DNA of 6,328 bases from Bacillaceae bacterium (GTDB lineage Bacteria; Bacillota; Bacilli; Bacillales; Amphibacillaceae), in assembly GCA_030152985.1 (NCBI GenBank), contig JASLIE010000088.1:1-6328 (forward strand). The letters are read 5' to 3'. The position numbers and the translations under genes are program-made. Positions 1-6,035 of this stretch are shown here, in pieces. Each line of letters opens with the position of its first letter. Position 1 is the stretch's first letter. The notes beneath the pieces are model-generated. The model worked only from the letters and a program-made list of their open reading frames with translations. It was not told the origin of the DNA and did not search any database.

Positions 1-46
1 GGTATGTTTACTCATTTATCCCATCAAGCAGATAGGAGTTGATGAA

Positions 47-541
47 ATGGGGTTTGTAGCAAGGCTAGAAAAAGTAACTGATAAGTTAGATCGTGTCTTA
101 GAATTTTTAGCTGTAGCTTTATTAATTATAAGCGTTTTATTAGCTTTTATTGGTGTTATTTTACGCTATCAATTTAACTTATCTTTTGAAATCTTAACAG
201 AAGTATCTACATATTCGATTGTTTATGCAGTTTTTTTATACTTAGGGCCACTGATTAAGCAAGACGGCCACATTAAAATGAGTTTGCTTGAGAATGTTCT
301 AAAAGGAAAGTCAATCCGTATTGTTCATATTTTAATTGATCTTGTGATGTTAGTCACATTTGTCTTTTTAATCAAAGCAAGTCTGAGTTGGACGGGCTCT
401 TTATTAGACATGAAAACAAAAACCTTATCAGGCGGTATGTTGATGGTGATTCCTGCTTTTGCAGTTGTCTTAGGAATGGTTTTAGGCTTGATTTATACAT
501 TGTTTTGTCTTGTTAAAGAGACAGCGTCGTTACGGAACTAA
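47..541 (+). CDS. TRAP transporter small permease subunit (DctQ family)
   Basis: This 164-residue protein is the small integral membrane subunit of a tripartite ATP-independent periplasmic (TRAP) transporter, which pairs with the large permease and imports organic acids or related solutes with Na+. Four hydrophobic segments are visible at about residues 20-39, 52-70, 91-112 and 131-156, the normal DctQ topology and length. Arg40-Tyr41 after the first segment and the QDGHIKM stretch (72-78) after the second match the family pattern of a conserved R-Y/F and a G-H-I/V motif. The ATG at 47 is supported by AGGAG at 34-38. The frame stays open to the left edge, but no other start codon is visible there. 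It is followed 19 bases later by the large permease. The tryptophans common around the second segment of DctQ proteins are absent (SFEILTEVSTYSIVY), so it is somewhat divergent. The family call is firm; the substrate is unknown. Confidence 0.9.
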   Translation: MGFVARLEKVTDKLDRVLEFLAVALLIISVLLAFIGVILRYQFNLSFEILTEVSTYSIVYAVFLYLGPLIKQDGHIKMSLLENVLKGKSIRIVHILIDLVMLVTFVFLIKASLSWTGSLLDMKTKTLSGGMLMVIPAFAVVLGMVLGLIYTLFCLVKETASLRN

Positions 542-560
542 GTTGTAAGGAGGTTTTAGA

Positions 561-1832
561 ATGGTTGTACTTATCGGCCTTATTATTTTTATTTTACTAC
601 TTGTCATTGGCGCACCGATTTGGTTAAGCCTAAGTGTAAGTGGTGGCATTATTGTCTATGGCTTTATGGGATTACCTATTGAGGCAATTAGTTCACAGTT
701 TTTAATTGCAACTGATAGTTGGATTTTACTTGCAATTCCCTATTTCCTTTTAGCGGGGAATCTAATGACGAATTTAGGCGTAGCTGAGAAGATGCTTAAA
801 TTTGTGACCGACTTAGTTGGTCATTTACCTGGTGGAATGTCTGCTGCGGCAGTATTATCAAGTGTTATTTTTGGTGCCTTATCTGGATCTGCAGCTGCAA
901 CAGTTGTCGCAGTCGGTGCAATGATTATTCCTCAAATGTTGAAGTTAGGTTATTCAAAAGAAATGAGCATGGGAATTGTTGCAACATCTGGAACCCTAGG
1001 TCAAATGATTCCTCCGAGTGTTTATATGATTGTTTATGCTTCAATGACCCAACTTGATGTCGGTAAAATGTTTATTGCAGGCATTATTCCGGGGATTTTT
1101 ATCGCTCTTGTTCTCATCGTTACTGCAGTTATTATGAGTTTTAGAGAAAAGGTTAAACCGAAAGAAAGAAGTTCAGTGAAGGAAATTATGACTTCTTTTA
1201 TGCGTGGTTTACCAGCGCTATTAATGCCAGTTCTTGTTTTAGGTGGGATTTATTCAGGTGTTTTTACACCAACCGAAGCAGCAGGTGTAGCTGTTGTTTA
1301 TGTGTTATTAGTCGGTTTTATTTTCAATAAAAATGAATTCACACGCAAGAATTTAAGTGCAAGTCTAGTAAGTACGATTAAAACAACAACGATGATTTAT
1401 GTGCTCTTGTGTGGAGCTGTCTTATTTTCAACAGGCCTTACCTTTGCTCAAGTGCCAGCTCAAGTAACTGCTTATGTTTCGCAACTTGATATGCCTGGTT
1501 GGACAATTTTACTTTTCATTTTAGCTTTATACCTGGTTTTCGGTATGTTTTTAGATGCCTTACCGATCCTATATATTACGATTCCAATTGTTTATCCAAC
1601 AGTCATTGCCCTAGGTTACGACCCAATTCACTTTGGAATTATTACTGTAGCTTGTATGATGATTTCACAAGTGACGCCACCTGTAGGGGTCAGCTTATTT
1701 GTGATTAGTGGTCATTTTAAAGAAAATTTATCTGTCGTTATAAGAGGGTCGATTCCTTATTTAATTGCTTTAGTATTTGCAACAGCTGTCTTAATTTACT
1801 TCCCGTGGTTTAGTACGGTTTTAACAAACTAA
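561..1832 (+). CDS. TRAP transporter large permease subunit (DctM family)
   Basis: This 423-residue, very hydrophobic protein is the transport-catalysing subunit of the TRAP system in the cytoplasmic membrane, moving solute delivered by a DctP-type binding protein with a Na+ gradient. Its length and motif order match DctM: IPYFLLAGNLM (59-69), a glycine/serine/alanine-rich re-entrant hairpin SGSAAATVVAVGAMIIP (108-124), GTLGQMIPPS (144-153), then in the second repeat GVFTPTEAAG (233-242), MFLDALPI (329-336) and VTPPVGVSLF (371-380). The two IPPS/TPPVG hairpins are the substrate- and sodium-binding elements of the elevator fold (family knowledge). A strong AAGGAGG at 547-553 sits seven bases before the ATG. 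The gene lies between the small permease and an OCD-family enzyme, so the transporter probably feeds the catabolic enzymes encoded downstream. The motifs do not reveal the substrate; dicarboxylates, keto acids, sialic acid and ectoines are all known TRAP substrates. Confidence 0.95.
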   Translation: MVVLIGLIIFILLLVIGAPIWLSLSVSGGIIVYGFMGLPIEAISSQFLIATDSWILLAIPYFLLAGNLMTNLGVAEKMLKFVTDLVGHLPGGMSAAAVLSSVIFGALSGSAAATVVAVGAMIIPQMLKLGYSKEMSMGIVATSGTLGQMIPPSVYMIVYASMTQLDVGKMFIAGIIPGIFIALVLIVTAVIMSFREKVKPKERSSVKEIMTSFMRGLPALLMPVLVLGGIYSGVFTPTEAAGVAVVYVLLVGFIFNKNEFTRKNLSASLVSTIKTTTMIYVLLCGAVLFSTGLTFAQVPAQVTAYVSQLDMPGWTILLFILALYLVFGMFLDALPILYITIPIVYPTVIALGYDPIHFGIITVACMMISQVTPPVGVSLFVISGHFKENLSVVIRGSIPYLIALVFATAVLIYFPWFSTVLTN

Positions 1833-1848
1833 GTAGAGGTGGGATAAA

Positions 1849-2811
1849 ATGCTTCATATAACAGAAGAAGAAGTCGTAAACAATTATTCAATGCAGATGT
1901 GTATTCAAGATGTTAAGCGGGCATTTGAACTTGTTAAAAGTTCTCATGTTGATACGCCTTACCGAACGCTTTTACGTCATGATGATCAAGGGTCGCATAC
2001 CTTATATATGCCCTCTTTTGTAAAGGGAATTAATTATGCTTCCGTTAAAGTGTCGAGTTTGTATCCGGAGAATAGAAATTCTGATATACCAGTTATTCAA
2101 AGTGTGATTCTTTTAAGTGATGGGAAGACGGGGGAACATTTAGCTTTAATTGAGGCCTCATATTTAACGGCCATTCGAACAGGGGCCATTACAGGCCTTG
2201 GGACTGACTATCTTGCACGTGAAGATGCAAAGCATTTAGCTGTTATCGGCTGTGGTTCACAAGCCTATTCACAAATTGATGCGGTCTTAGCGGTTAGAGG
2301 GATTGAAAGAATTTATTTATATAATCGAACAAAAGAAAAGGCAGAAGAGTTAAAGCAACGTTTAGAAGTAGACTTTAAAGAAAAAAACCTTTTGATCTCA
2401 GTTGTTCAGACGGCAGAAGCAGCTATAGAAAAGTCAGATATCGTTATTTCAAGTACATCAGCAAATAAACCAGTCTTTTCAAGTGCAGCGGTTAAGCCAG
2501 GAACGCATGTGAGCGCCATTGGTTCTTGTGAGCCGACAAAACAAGAGTATGATGCTGACCTACTAAAAAAAGCGAGTAAGGTAGTTGTTGATACTTATGA
2601 AGGAGCTCAGTCTGAAGCCGGCGGACTCATCATTCCGCATGAGAATAAGGCGTGGTCTTTTGATTTAATTCATAGTGATTTAGCAGAACTTGTGTCAAAA
2701 GAAAAGTCGGGGCGTGAAGATGCAAATGAGATTACCTTACTTGATTCGGTAGGCGTTGGTTTTTTAGATACAGTTTGTGCTGCAACAATTTATGAAAAAT
2801 TAAAAAAGTAA
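1849..2811 (+). CDS. Ornithine cyclodeaminase/mu-crystallin family NAD(P)-dependent oxidoreductase
   Basis: A 320-residue soluble enzyme of the OCD/mu-crystallin family, which includes ornithine cyclodeaminase, alanine dehydrogenase of archaeal type, ketimine/pyrroline-2-carboxylate reductases and EutC-like ectoine-utilisation proteins. Visible features are the substrate-carboxylate residues Arg43, Lys67 and Arg110 (in IRTGAITGLG), matching in position those recalled for Pseudomonas putida OCD (45, 69, 112), and a Rossmann nucleotide motif GCGSQAYSQ at 134-142 with the strand VAVRGIERIYLYNR after it. Beyond that comes a conserved AIGSCEPTKQE segment (223-233). Here the catalytic Asp of true OCD is replaced by Ser226 or Cys227, so an ornithine-to-proline role is unlikely. 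An imine reductase or amino-acid dehydrogenase role fits better (inference). The start is backed by GAGGTG at 1836-1841. The gene is 16 bases after the TRAP permease and 12 before the aldehyde dehydrogenase. Family is sure, reaction is not. Confidence 0.88.
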   Translation: MLHITEEEVVNNYSMQMCIQDVKRAFELVKSSHVDTPYRTLLRHDDQGSHTLYMPSFVKGINYASVKVSSLYPENRNSDIPVIQSVILLSDGKTGEHLALIEASYLTAIRTGAITGLGTDYLAREDAKHLAVIGCGSQAYSQIDAVLAVRGIERIYLYNRTKEKAEELKQRLEVDFKEKNLLISVVQTAEAAIEKSDIVISSTSANKPVFSSAAVKPGTHVSAIGSCEPTKQEYDADLLKKASKVVVDTYEGAQSEAGGLIIPHENKAWSFDLIHSDLAELVSKEKSGREDANEITLLDSVGVGFLDTVCAATIYEKLKK

Positions 2812-2823
2812 GGTGGGATAGAA

Positions 2824-4242
2824 ATGTATATTAATGGTGAATGGATTGAAACAAGTGATCAACTCGGTGTTTATAACCCGGCTACAGGACAAAAGGTTTA
2901 TGAAGTCAGTCAAGGAAGCACTCAGCATGTGAAGCAAGCTATTGACGCCGCTGAAGTGGCTTTTAGCAGTTGGTCAAAAACAACAGCGCTTGAGCGCGCT
3001 AATCTCTTAACTGACATTTATCGTAAAATGGAAACAATGAAAGAAGAGTTAGCAGTCACCATCACACAAGAAATGGGGAAACCGATTAAGGATGCACGAG
3101 GTGAAGTCCAATCTTCAATCGACTATTTTAGATGGTTTGCTGAGGAGGCAAGACGAGTCTACGGTGAGACCATACCAGCGAGTTCACCTGATAAACGAAT
3201 CATGGTAATTAAACAAGCCATTGGTGTTGTAGGTGCGATTACACCATGGAATTTTCCTTTATCCATGATCGCACGTAAAGTAGCACCTGCTCTAGCAGCG
3301 GGTTGTACAATCGTCCTGAAGCCATCAAGTCAGTCGCCACAGTCCGCGATTGAATTAGTTAAGATTGCTGAACAAGTAGGATTACCAAAAGGTGTTTTAA
3401 ATCTCGTGATGGCAAAGTCACAAGAAGTGACAGATGCATTTATGCAAAGCCAAGTGGTCAAGAAAATTACCTTTACGGGTTCGACTCGAATCGGAAAGAT
3501 GCTCATGAAAGAATCGGCTGCAACCGTCAAGCGTATTTCAATGGAATTAGGAGGGCATGCCCCTTTTATCGTGTTTGAAGATGCGGATTTAGATTTAGCA
3601 GTAAATGATCTTTTAATGACAAAGTTTCGCTGCTCAGGTCAAATGTGCACATCAACAAACCGAATTTATGTCCAGGCCGCTGTTTTAGACGAATTTGTAA
3701 GTAAACTCTCTGAAAAGATAAGGGCATTAAAGGTAGGAAATGGTCAGAGTGAGGATACGGTAGTCGGACCGATTATTAGTGAGTCAGCTGCAGATGAAAT
3801 TAGAAGTCAAATTGATGATGCCCTTCAAAAAGGAGCAAAAGCGATTTCAGCTGAGATGGAGCTTTCTGAAACAGAAGCGGCAACAAGGTGTTTTGTTGCT
3901 CCAACCATTCTTGTTCAAACAACAAATGAAATGCGGATTGTTTCTGAAGAGACCTTTGGCCCTGTTGCACCAATTATTGAATTTAAAGAAGAAAGTGATT
4001 TGCTCGAAGTTGTAAATCATGCAGAATATGGACTTGCGTCTTATATGTATTCGCGTGATATGCCACGTATTATTCGCATGACAGAAAGTTTGGATTACGG
4101 CATGGTCGGTGTAAATGATCCGATGCCATTTGTTGTCCAAAGTCCATTTGGAGGGGTAAAACAAAGTGGTGTAGGTAAAGAAGGTGGCCATCAAGGGCTT
4201 GAAGCCTATCTTGAAGAGAAAATGATCTCCTTAAAATTTTAA
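2824..4242 (+). CDS. NAD(P)+-dependent aldehyde dehydrogenase, succinate-semialdehyde dehydrogenase (GabD)-like
   Basis: A full-length 472-residue cytosolic aldehyde dehydrogenase. Catalytic elements are in order: Asn143 in PWNFP, the KPSSQSP cofactor loop (166-172), the TFTGS cofactor glycine loop (217-221), Glu241 in ELGG, the nucleophile Cys275 in SGQMC, and EETFGP (375-380). It resembles GabD throughout (ELGGHAPFIVFEDADLD, YGMVGVN, PFGGVKQSG). Arg151, Arg269 and Ser448 correspond to residues that hold the carboxylate of succinic semialdehyde in the human enzyme (213, 334, 498, from memory), so the substrate is probably an omega-semialdehyde acid such as succinate, glutarate or 2-oxoglutarate semialdehyde. 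Ser169, in place of the glutamate typical of NAD-specific enzymes, suggests NADP+ is accepted. The residue usually Asn before SGQ is Cys270. The ribosome binding site AGGTGG (2811-2816) overlaps the preceding stop codon, showing tight translational linkage. Exact substrate is unresolved; aspartate-semialdehyde oxidation in ectoine breakdown is another option. Confidence 0.88.
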   Translation: MYINGEWIETSDQLGVYNPATGQKVYEVSQGSTQHVKQAIDAAEVAFSSWSKTTALERANLLTDIYRKMETMKEELAVTITQEMGKPIKDARGEVQSSIDYFRWFAEEARRVYGETIPASSPDKRIMVIKQAIGVVGAITPWNFPLSMIARKVAPALAAGCTIVLKPSSQSPQSAIELVKIAEQVGLPKGVLNLVMAKSQEVTDAFMQSQVVKKITFTGSTRIGKMLMKESAATVKRISMELGGHAPFIVFEDADLDLAVNDLLMTKFRCSGQMCTSTNRIYVQAAVLDEFVSKLSEKIRALKVGNGQSEDTVVGPIISESAADEIRSQIDDALQKGAKAISAEMELSETEAATRCFVAPTILVQTTNEMRIVSEETFGPVAPIIEFKEESDLLEVVNHAEYGLASYMYSRDMPRIIRMTESLDYGMVGVNDPMPFVVQSPFGGVKQSGVGKEGGHQGLEAYLEEKMISLKF

Positions 4243-4249
4243 CAAAATA

Positions 4250-4263
4250 TGAAACTGTTCTAA
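4250..4263 (+). promoter_or_regulatory. Possible degenerate CcpA (cre) site
   Basis: The 14-mer TGAAACTGTTCTAA matches the cre consensus TGWAANCGNTNWCA at all but two positions, but one mismatch is in the central CG core. It lies just upstream of the mqo promoter, where carbon catabolite control would be plausible. A match of this quality is expected often in AT-rich DNA, so this is a weak call. Confidence 0.15.
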
Positions 4264-4278
4264 AAAATAATCGAAAAC

Positions 4279-4308
4279 TTCAACTTATTGTAAGAAAAGT
4301 GTTATACT
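4279..4308 (+). promoter_or_regulatory. Candidate sigma-A promoter P1 (extended -10) for mqo
   Basis: TATACT at 4303-4308 is preceded by TGT (4300-4302), giving an extended -10 element TGnTATACT. A poor -35-like TTCAAC lies at 4279-4284 with an 18-base spacer, acceptable because extended -10 promoters rely less on -35. Transcription would start near 4315, giving a leader of about 97 bases that begins directly with the 4320-4353 hairpin. It is the best-formed promoter in the spacer ahead of mqo. Confidence 0.6.
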
Positions 4309-4319
4309 ATAGAAAGGTA

Positions 4320-4353
4320 CAAATATAACAAACAATTATGTTTGTTATATTTG
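4320..4353. repeat. Perfect 15-bp inverted repeat with 4-base loop (operator or 5' leader hairpin)
   Basis: Left arm CAAATATAACAAACA (4320-4334) and right arm TGTTTGTTATATTTG (4339-4353) are exact reverse complements around ATTA. It lies just downstream of P1's expected start and overlaps the -35 of a second possible promoter, positions suited to a repressor operator. In RNA from P1 it would be a 5'-terminal stem-loop. It is not a normal intrinsic terminator: the stem is almost all A-U and is followed by GCTTGCCG rather than a T run. I do not recognise it as a known Bacillus operator (it does not fit Rex, Fur/PerR, Fnr or cre patterns). Confidence 0.7.
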
Positions 4354-4372
4354 CTTGCCGTTTTATTATAAT
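4342..4372 (+). promoter_or_regulatory. Possible second mqo promoter P2
   Basis: A perfect -10 hexamer TATAAT is at 4367-4372, with TTGTTA at 4342-4347 as a four-of-six -35. The 19-base spacer is long, which weakens the call. The -35 lies within the right arm of the 15-bp inverted repeat, so a protein bound there would block this promoter. Transcription would begin near 4379, leaving a leader of about 30 bases. Confidence 0.35.
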
Positions 4373-4411
4373 AAGGGCACGTAAAAATAATAAGAAAAAG
4401 AGGAAGTTAAA

Positions 4412-5878
4412 ATGAACAGTAAAAAAGAAGTCATCTTAATTGGTACGGGTATTATGAGCGCTACTCTTGGAACCTTAATCAAGGAACTTCAGCCTGAATG
4501 GAATATAACAGCTTATGAAAAGTTGTCTCATGCAGGTGCGGAAAGTTCAAATGAGTGGAATAACGCAGGAACAGGACATTCAGCACTATGTGAATTAAAC
4601 TATACGCCTGAAAAAGAAGATGGAACAATCGAAACTGAAAAAGCAATAGCAGTAAATGAGCAATTTCAAGTTTCAAAACAATTTTGGACTTACCTTGTAG
4701 AAAACAATCTTATTAAAAATCCTGAAGAATTTATTATGCCACTCCCACATGTAAGTTATGTTGAGGGTGAGGCAGATGTTGAATACTTAAAGAAACGTTA
4801 TGAAGCCCTAAAAGACAATCCACTATTTGAAGGTATGGAATTTTCAGATGATCCAGAAGTTTTAAAAGAGTGGTTACCGGCTATGTTTGAAGAACGTGTC
4901 AGCACAGAGCCTGTTGCAGCAACGAAAATTGACACTGGAACAGATGTGAACTTTGGTGCATTAACACGGATCTTATTCGAACATTTAGAAAAAGAAAATG
5001 TTAATGTAAAGTATAATCATGAGGTGAAAGACATTAAACGTGTTGCTCATGATCAGTGGGAAGTTAAAGTAAAAGATCATGCAGATGGTCGGATTGAACA
5101 CAAGCTTGCAGACTTTGTCTTTATTGGTGCTGGCGGAGGGAGTTTACCGCTCTTACAGAAGACAGGTATCCCTGAATCGAAGCATATCGGTGGATTCCCG
5201 GTCAGTGGACTCTTCTTATCGTGTACAAATCCAGAAGTGATTGAAAAACATCATGCTAAAGTATACGGTAAAGCAAAGATTGGTGCACCACCAATGTCTG
5301 TACCCCATCTAGATACACGCTTTATCGATGGTAAAAAAGCACTTTTATTCGGTCCCTTTGCTGGATTTACACCGAAATTCTTAAAAGAAGGTTCAAATCT
5401 TGATTTATTTACATCAATTAAGCCAAATAACTTAACAACAATGATGGCTGCAGGCTTGAAAGAAATGGGCTTGACTAAGTATTTAATTCAGCAGTTAATG
5501 TTAAGTGACTCAGAGCGAATTGATGAGTTACGTGAGTTCTTACCTGAAGCAAAAGAAGAAGATTGGGAAGTTGTGGTTGCAGGTCAAAGAGTTCAAGTCA
5601 TTAAAGATACAGATAAAGGTAAGGGAACACTTCAGTTTGGTACTGAGGTCGTTAACTCAGCAGACGGGACAGTTGCTGCCTTACTAGGTGCATCACCAGG
5701 GGCATCAACAGCCGTGCATGTGATGATTGAAGTCCTCGGAAATTGTTTCCCTTCATATATGGAAGCTTGGCAGCCTAAACTTAAAGAGATGATTCCATCG
5801 TATGAGCAATCCTTACTTGAAAATCCAAAGCTGATTGATAAAGTAAATAAAGATGCAAACAAAGCTTTAAATATCTAA
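4412..5878 (+). CDS. mqo: Malate:quinone oxidoreductase (Mqo)
   Basis: This 488-residue FAD-dependent peripheral membrane enzyme oxidises (S)-malate to oxaloacetate and passes electrons to the quinone pool, in the TCA cycle and respiratory chain, bypassing or complementing NAD malate dehydrogenase (EC 1.1.5.4 family). The N-terminal FAD dinucleotide motif [10 protein letters not shown] is at 11-20, with the ribose-binding acidic residue near Glu36. Mqo-typical blocks follow: [20 protein letters not shown] (47-66), [13 protein letters not shown] (237-249), GGFPVSG (260-266), [13 protein letters not shown] (291-303), FGPFAGF (313-319), [10 protein letters not shown] (405-414) and [11 protein letters not shown] (423-433). 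Length is normal and nothing is missing. The start is set by GAGGAAG at 4400-4406 and by the FAD motif beginning ten residues in. It appears to be a single-gene transcription unit with its own promoter region and a terminator ten bases from the region following the stop. Identification is firm. Confidence 0.97.
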   Translation: MNSKKEVILIGTGIMSATLGTLIKELQPEWNITAYEKLSHAGAESSNEWNNAGTGHSALCELNYTPEKEDGTIETEKAIAVNEQFQVSKQFWTYLVENNLIKNPEEFIMPLPHVSYVEGEADVEYLKKRYEALKDNPLFEGMEFSDDPEVLKEWLPAMFEERVSTEPVAATKIDTGTDVNFGALTRILFEHLEKENVNVKYNHEVKDIKRVAHDQWEVKVKDHADGRIEHKLADFVFIGAGGGSLPLLQKTGIPESKHIGGFPVSGLFLSCTNPEVIEKHHAKVYGKAKIGAPPMSVPHLDTRFIDGKKALLFGPFAGFTPKFLKEGSNLDLFTSIKPNNLTTMMAAGLKEMGLTKYLIQQLMLSDSERIDELREFLPEAKEEDWEVVVAGQRVQVIKDTDKGKGTLQFGTEVVNSADGTVAALLGASPGASTAVHVMIEVLGNCFPSYMEAWQPKLKEMIPSYEQSLLENPKLIDKVNKDANKALNI

Positions 5879-5881
5879 ATA

Positions 5882-5913
5882 AAAAAACAGAGATCAATTG
5901 ATCTCTGTTTTTT
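5882..5913. terminator. Bidirectional intrinsic terminator between mqo and the convergent symporter genes
   Basis: The 32 bases are a perfect palindrome: six A, the arm CAGAGATCAA, its exact complement, then six T. The stem followed by T6 ends plus-strand mqo transcription just after its stop codon (5876-5878). Read on the minus strand, the same element gives a stem and T run immediately after the small ORF's stop (5916-5918). It therefore serves both convergent units. Loop size in the folded RNA is presumably four bases at the centre. Confidence 0.92.
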
Positions 5914-5915
5914 GT

Positions 5916-6020
5916 TTATTTATCATCAGGTTTATAAAATTTCCAAAGTAGAAAGGAAAAGATACCTGTCGAGATAATTAAACCATATAACCAAATTGTT
6001 AACATTGGTGTAACCCACAT
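5916..6020 (-). CDS. 34-residue single-membrane-segment protein, probable symporter small accessory protein
   Basis: A short ORF starts at ATG 6020-6018 on the minus strand and ends with TAA at 5918-5916. The product begins MWVTPMLTIWLYGLIIS and ends LLWKFYKPDDK. One hydrophobic segment spans about residues 6-26, followed by a short charged tail (K27, K30, D32, D33, K34), consistent with a membrane peptide whose C-terminus is cytoplasmic (inference). A strong ribosome binding site AAGGAG (6034-6029) lies eight bases before the start, and only 15 bases separate it from the symporter's stop codon, so the two are almost certainly cotranscribed. Sodium:solute symporter genes in several bacteria are followed by very small membrane proteins of this kind, comparable in concept to MetS of the MetPS transporter or YhdT beside PanF. 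That it is a subunit or stabiliser of the symporter is inference from position and topology. Confidence 0.75.
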   Translation of the reverse strand: MWVTPMLTIWLYGLIISTGIFSFLLWKFYKPDDK

Positions 6021-6035
6021 AATGATCTCTCCTTT

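Noticed and set aside
1..42. Possible C-terminal tail of an upstream gene such as dctP: frame 1 reads GMFTHLSHQADRS then TGA at 40-42, frame 3 reads to TAG at 33-35.
   Set aside because: Too short to recognise and two frames compete; neither tail looks distinctly like a TRAP binding protein. It could equally be spacer.
1499..1708. Small plus-strand frame inside the TRAP large permease gene.
   Set aside because: Out-of-frame reading of a strongly conserved permease region; no independent start signal or familiar protein motif.
3847..4194. Open 115-codon frame on the minus strand inside the aldehyde dehydrogenase gene.
   Set aside because: Opposite to a fully conserved coding gene, composition rich in Cys/His/Asn/Thr as expected of an antisense reading, and no recognisable family or ribosome binding site.
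4320..4353. Reading the palindrome as the intrinsic terminator of the TRAP operon.
   Set aside because: Stem is almost entirely A-U and no T run follows; it lies downstream of the likely mqo promoter, so a control or leader role fits better.
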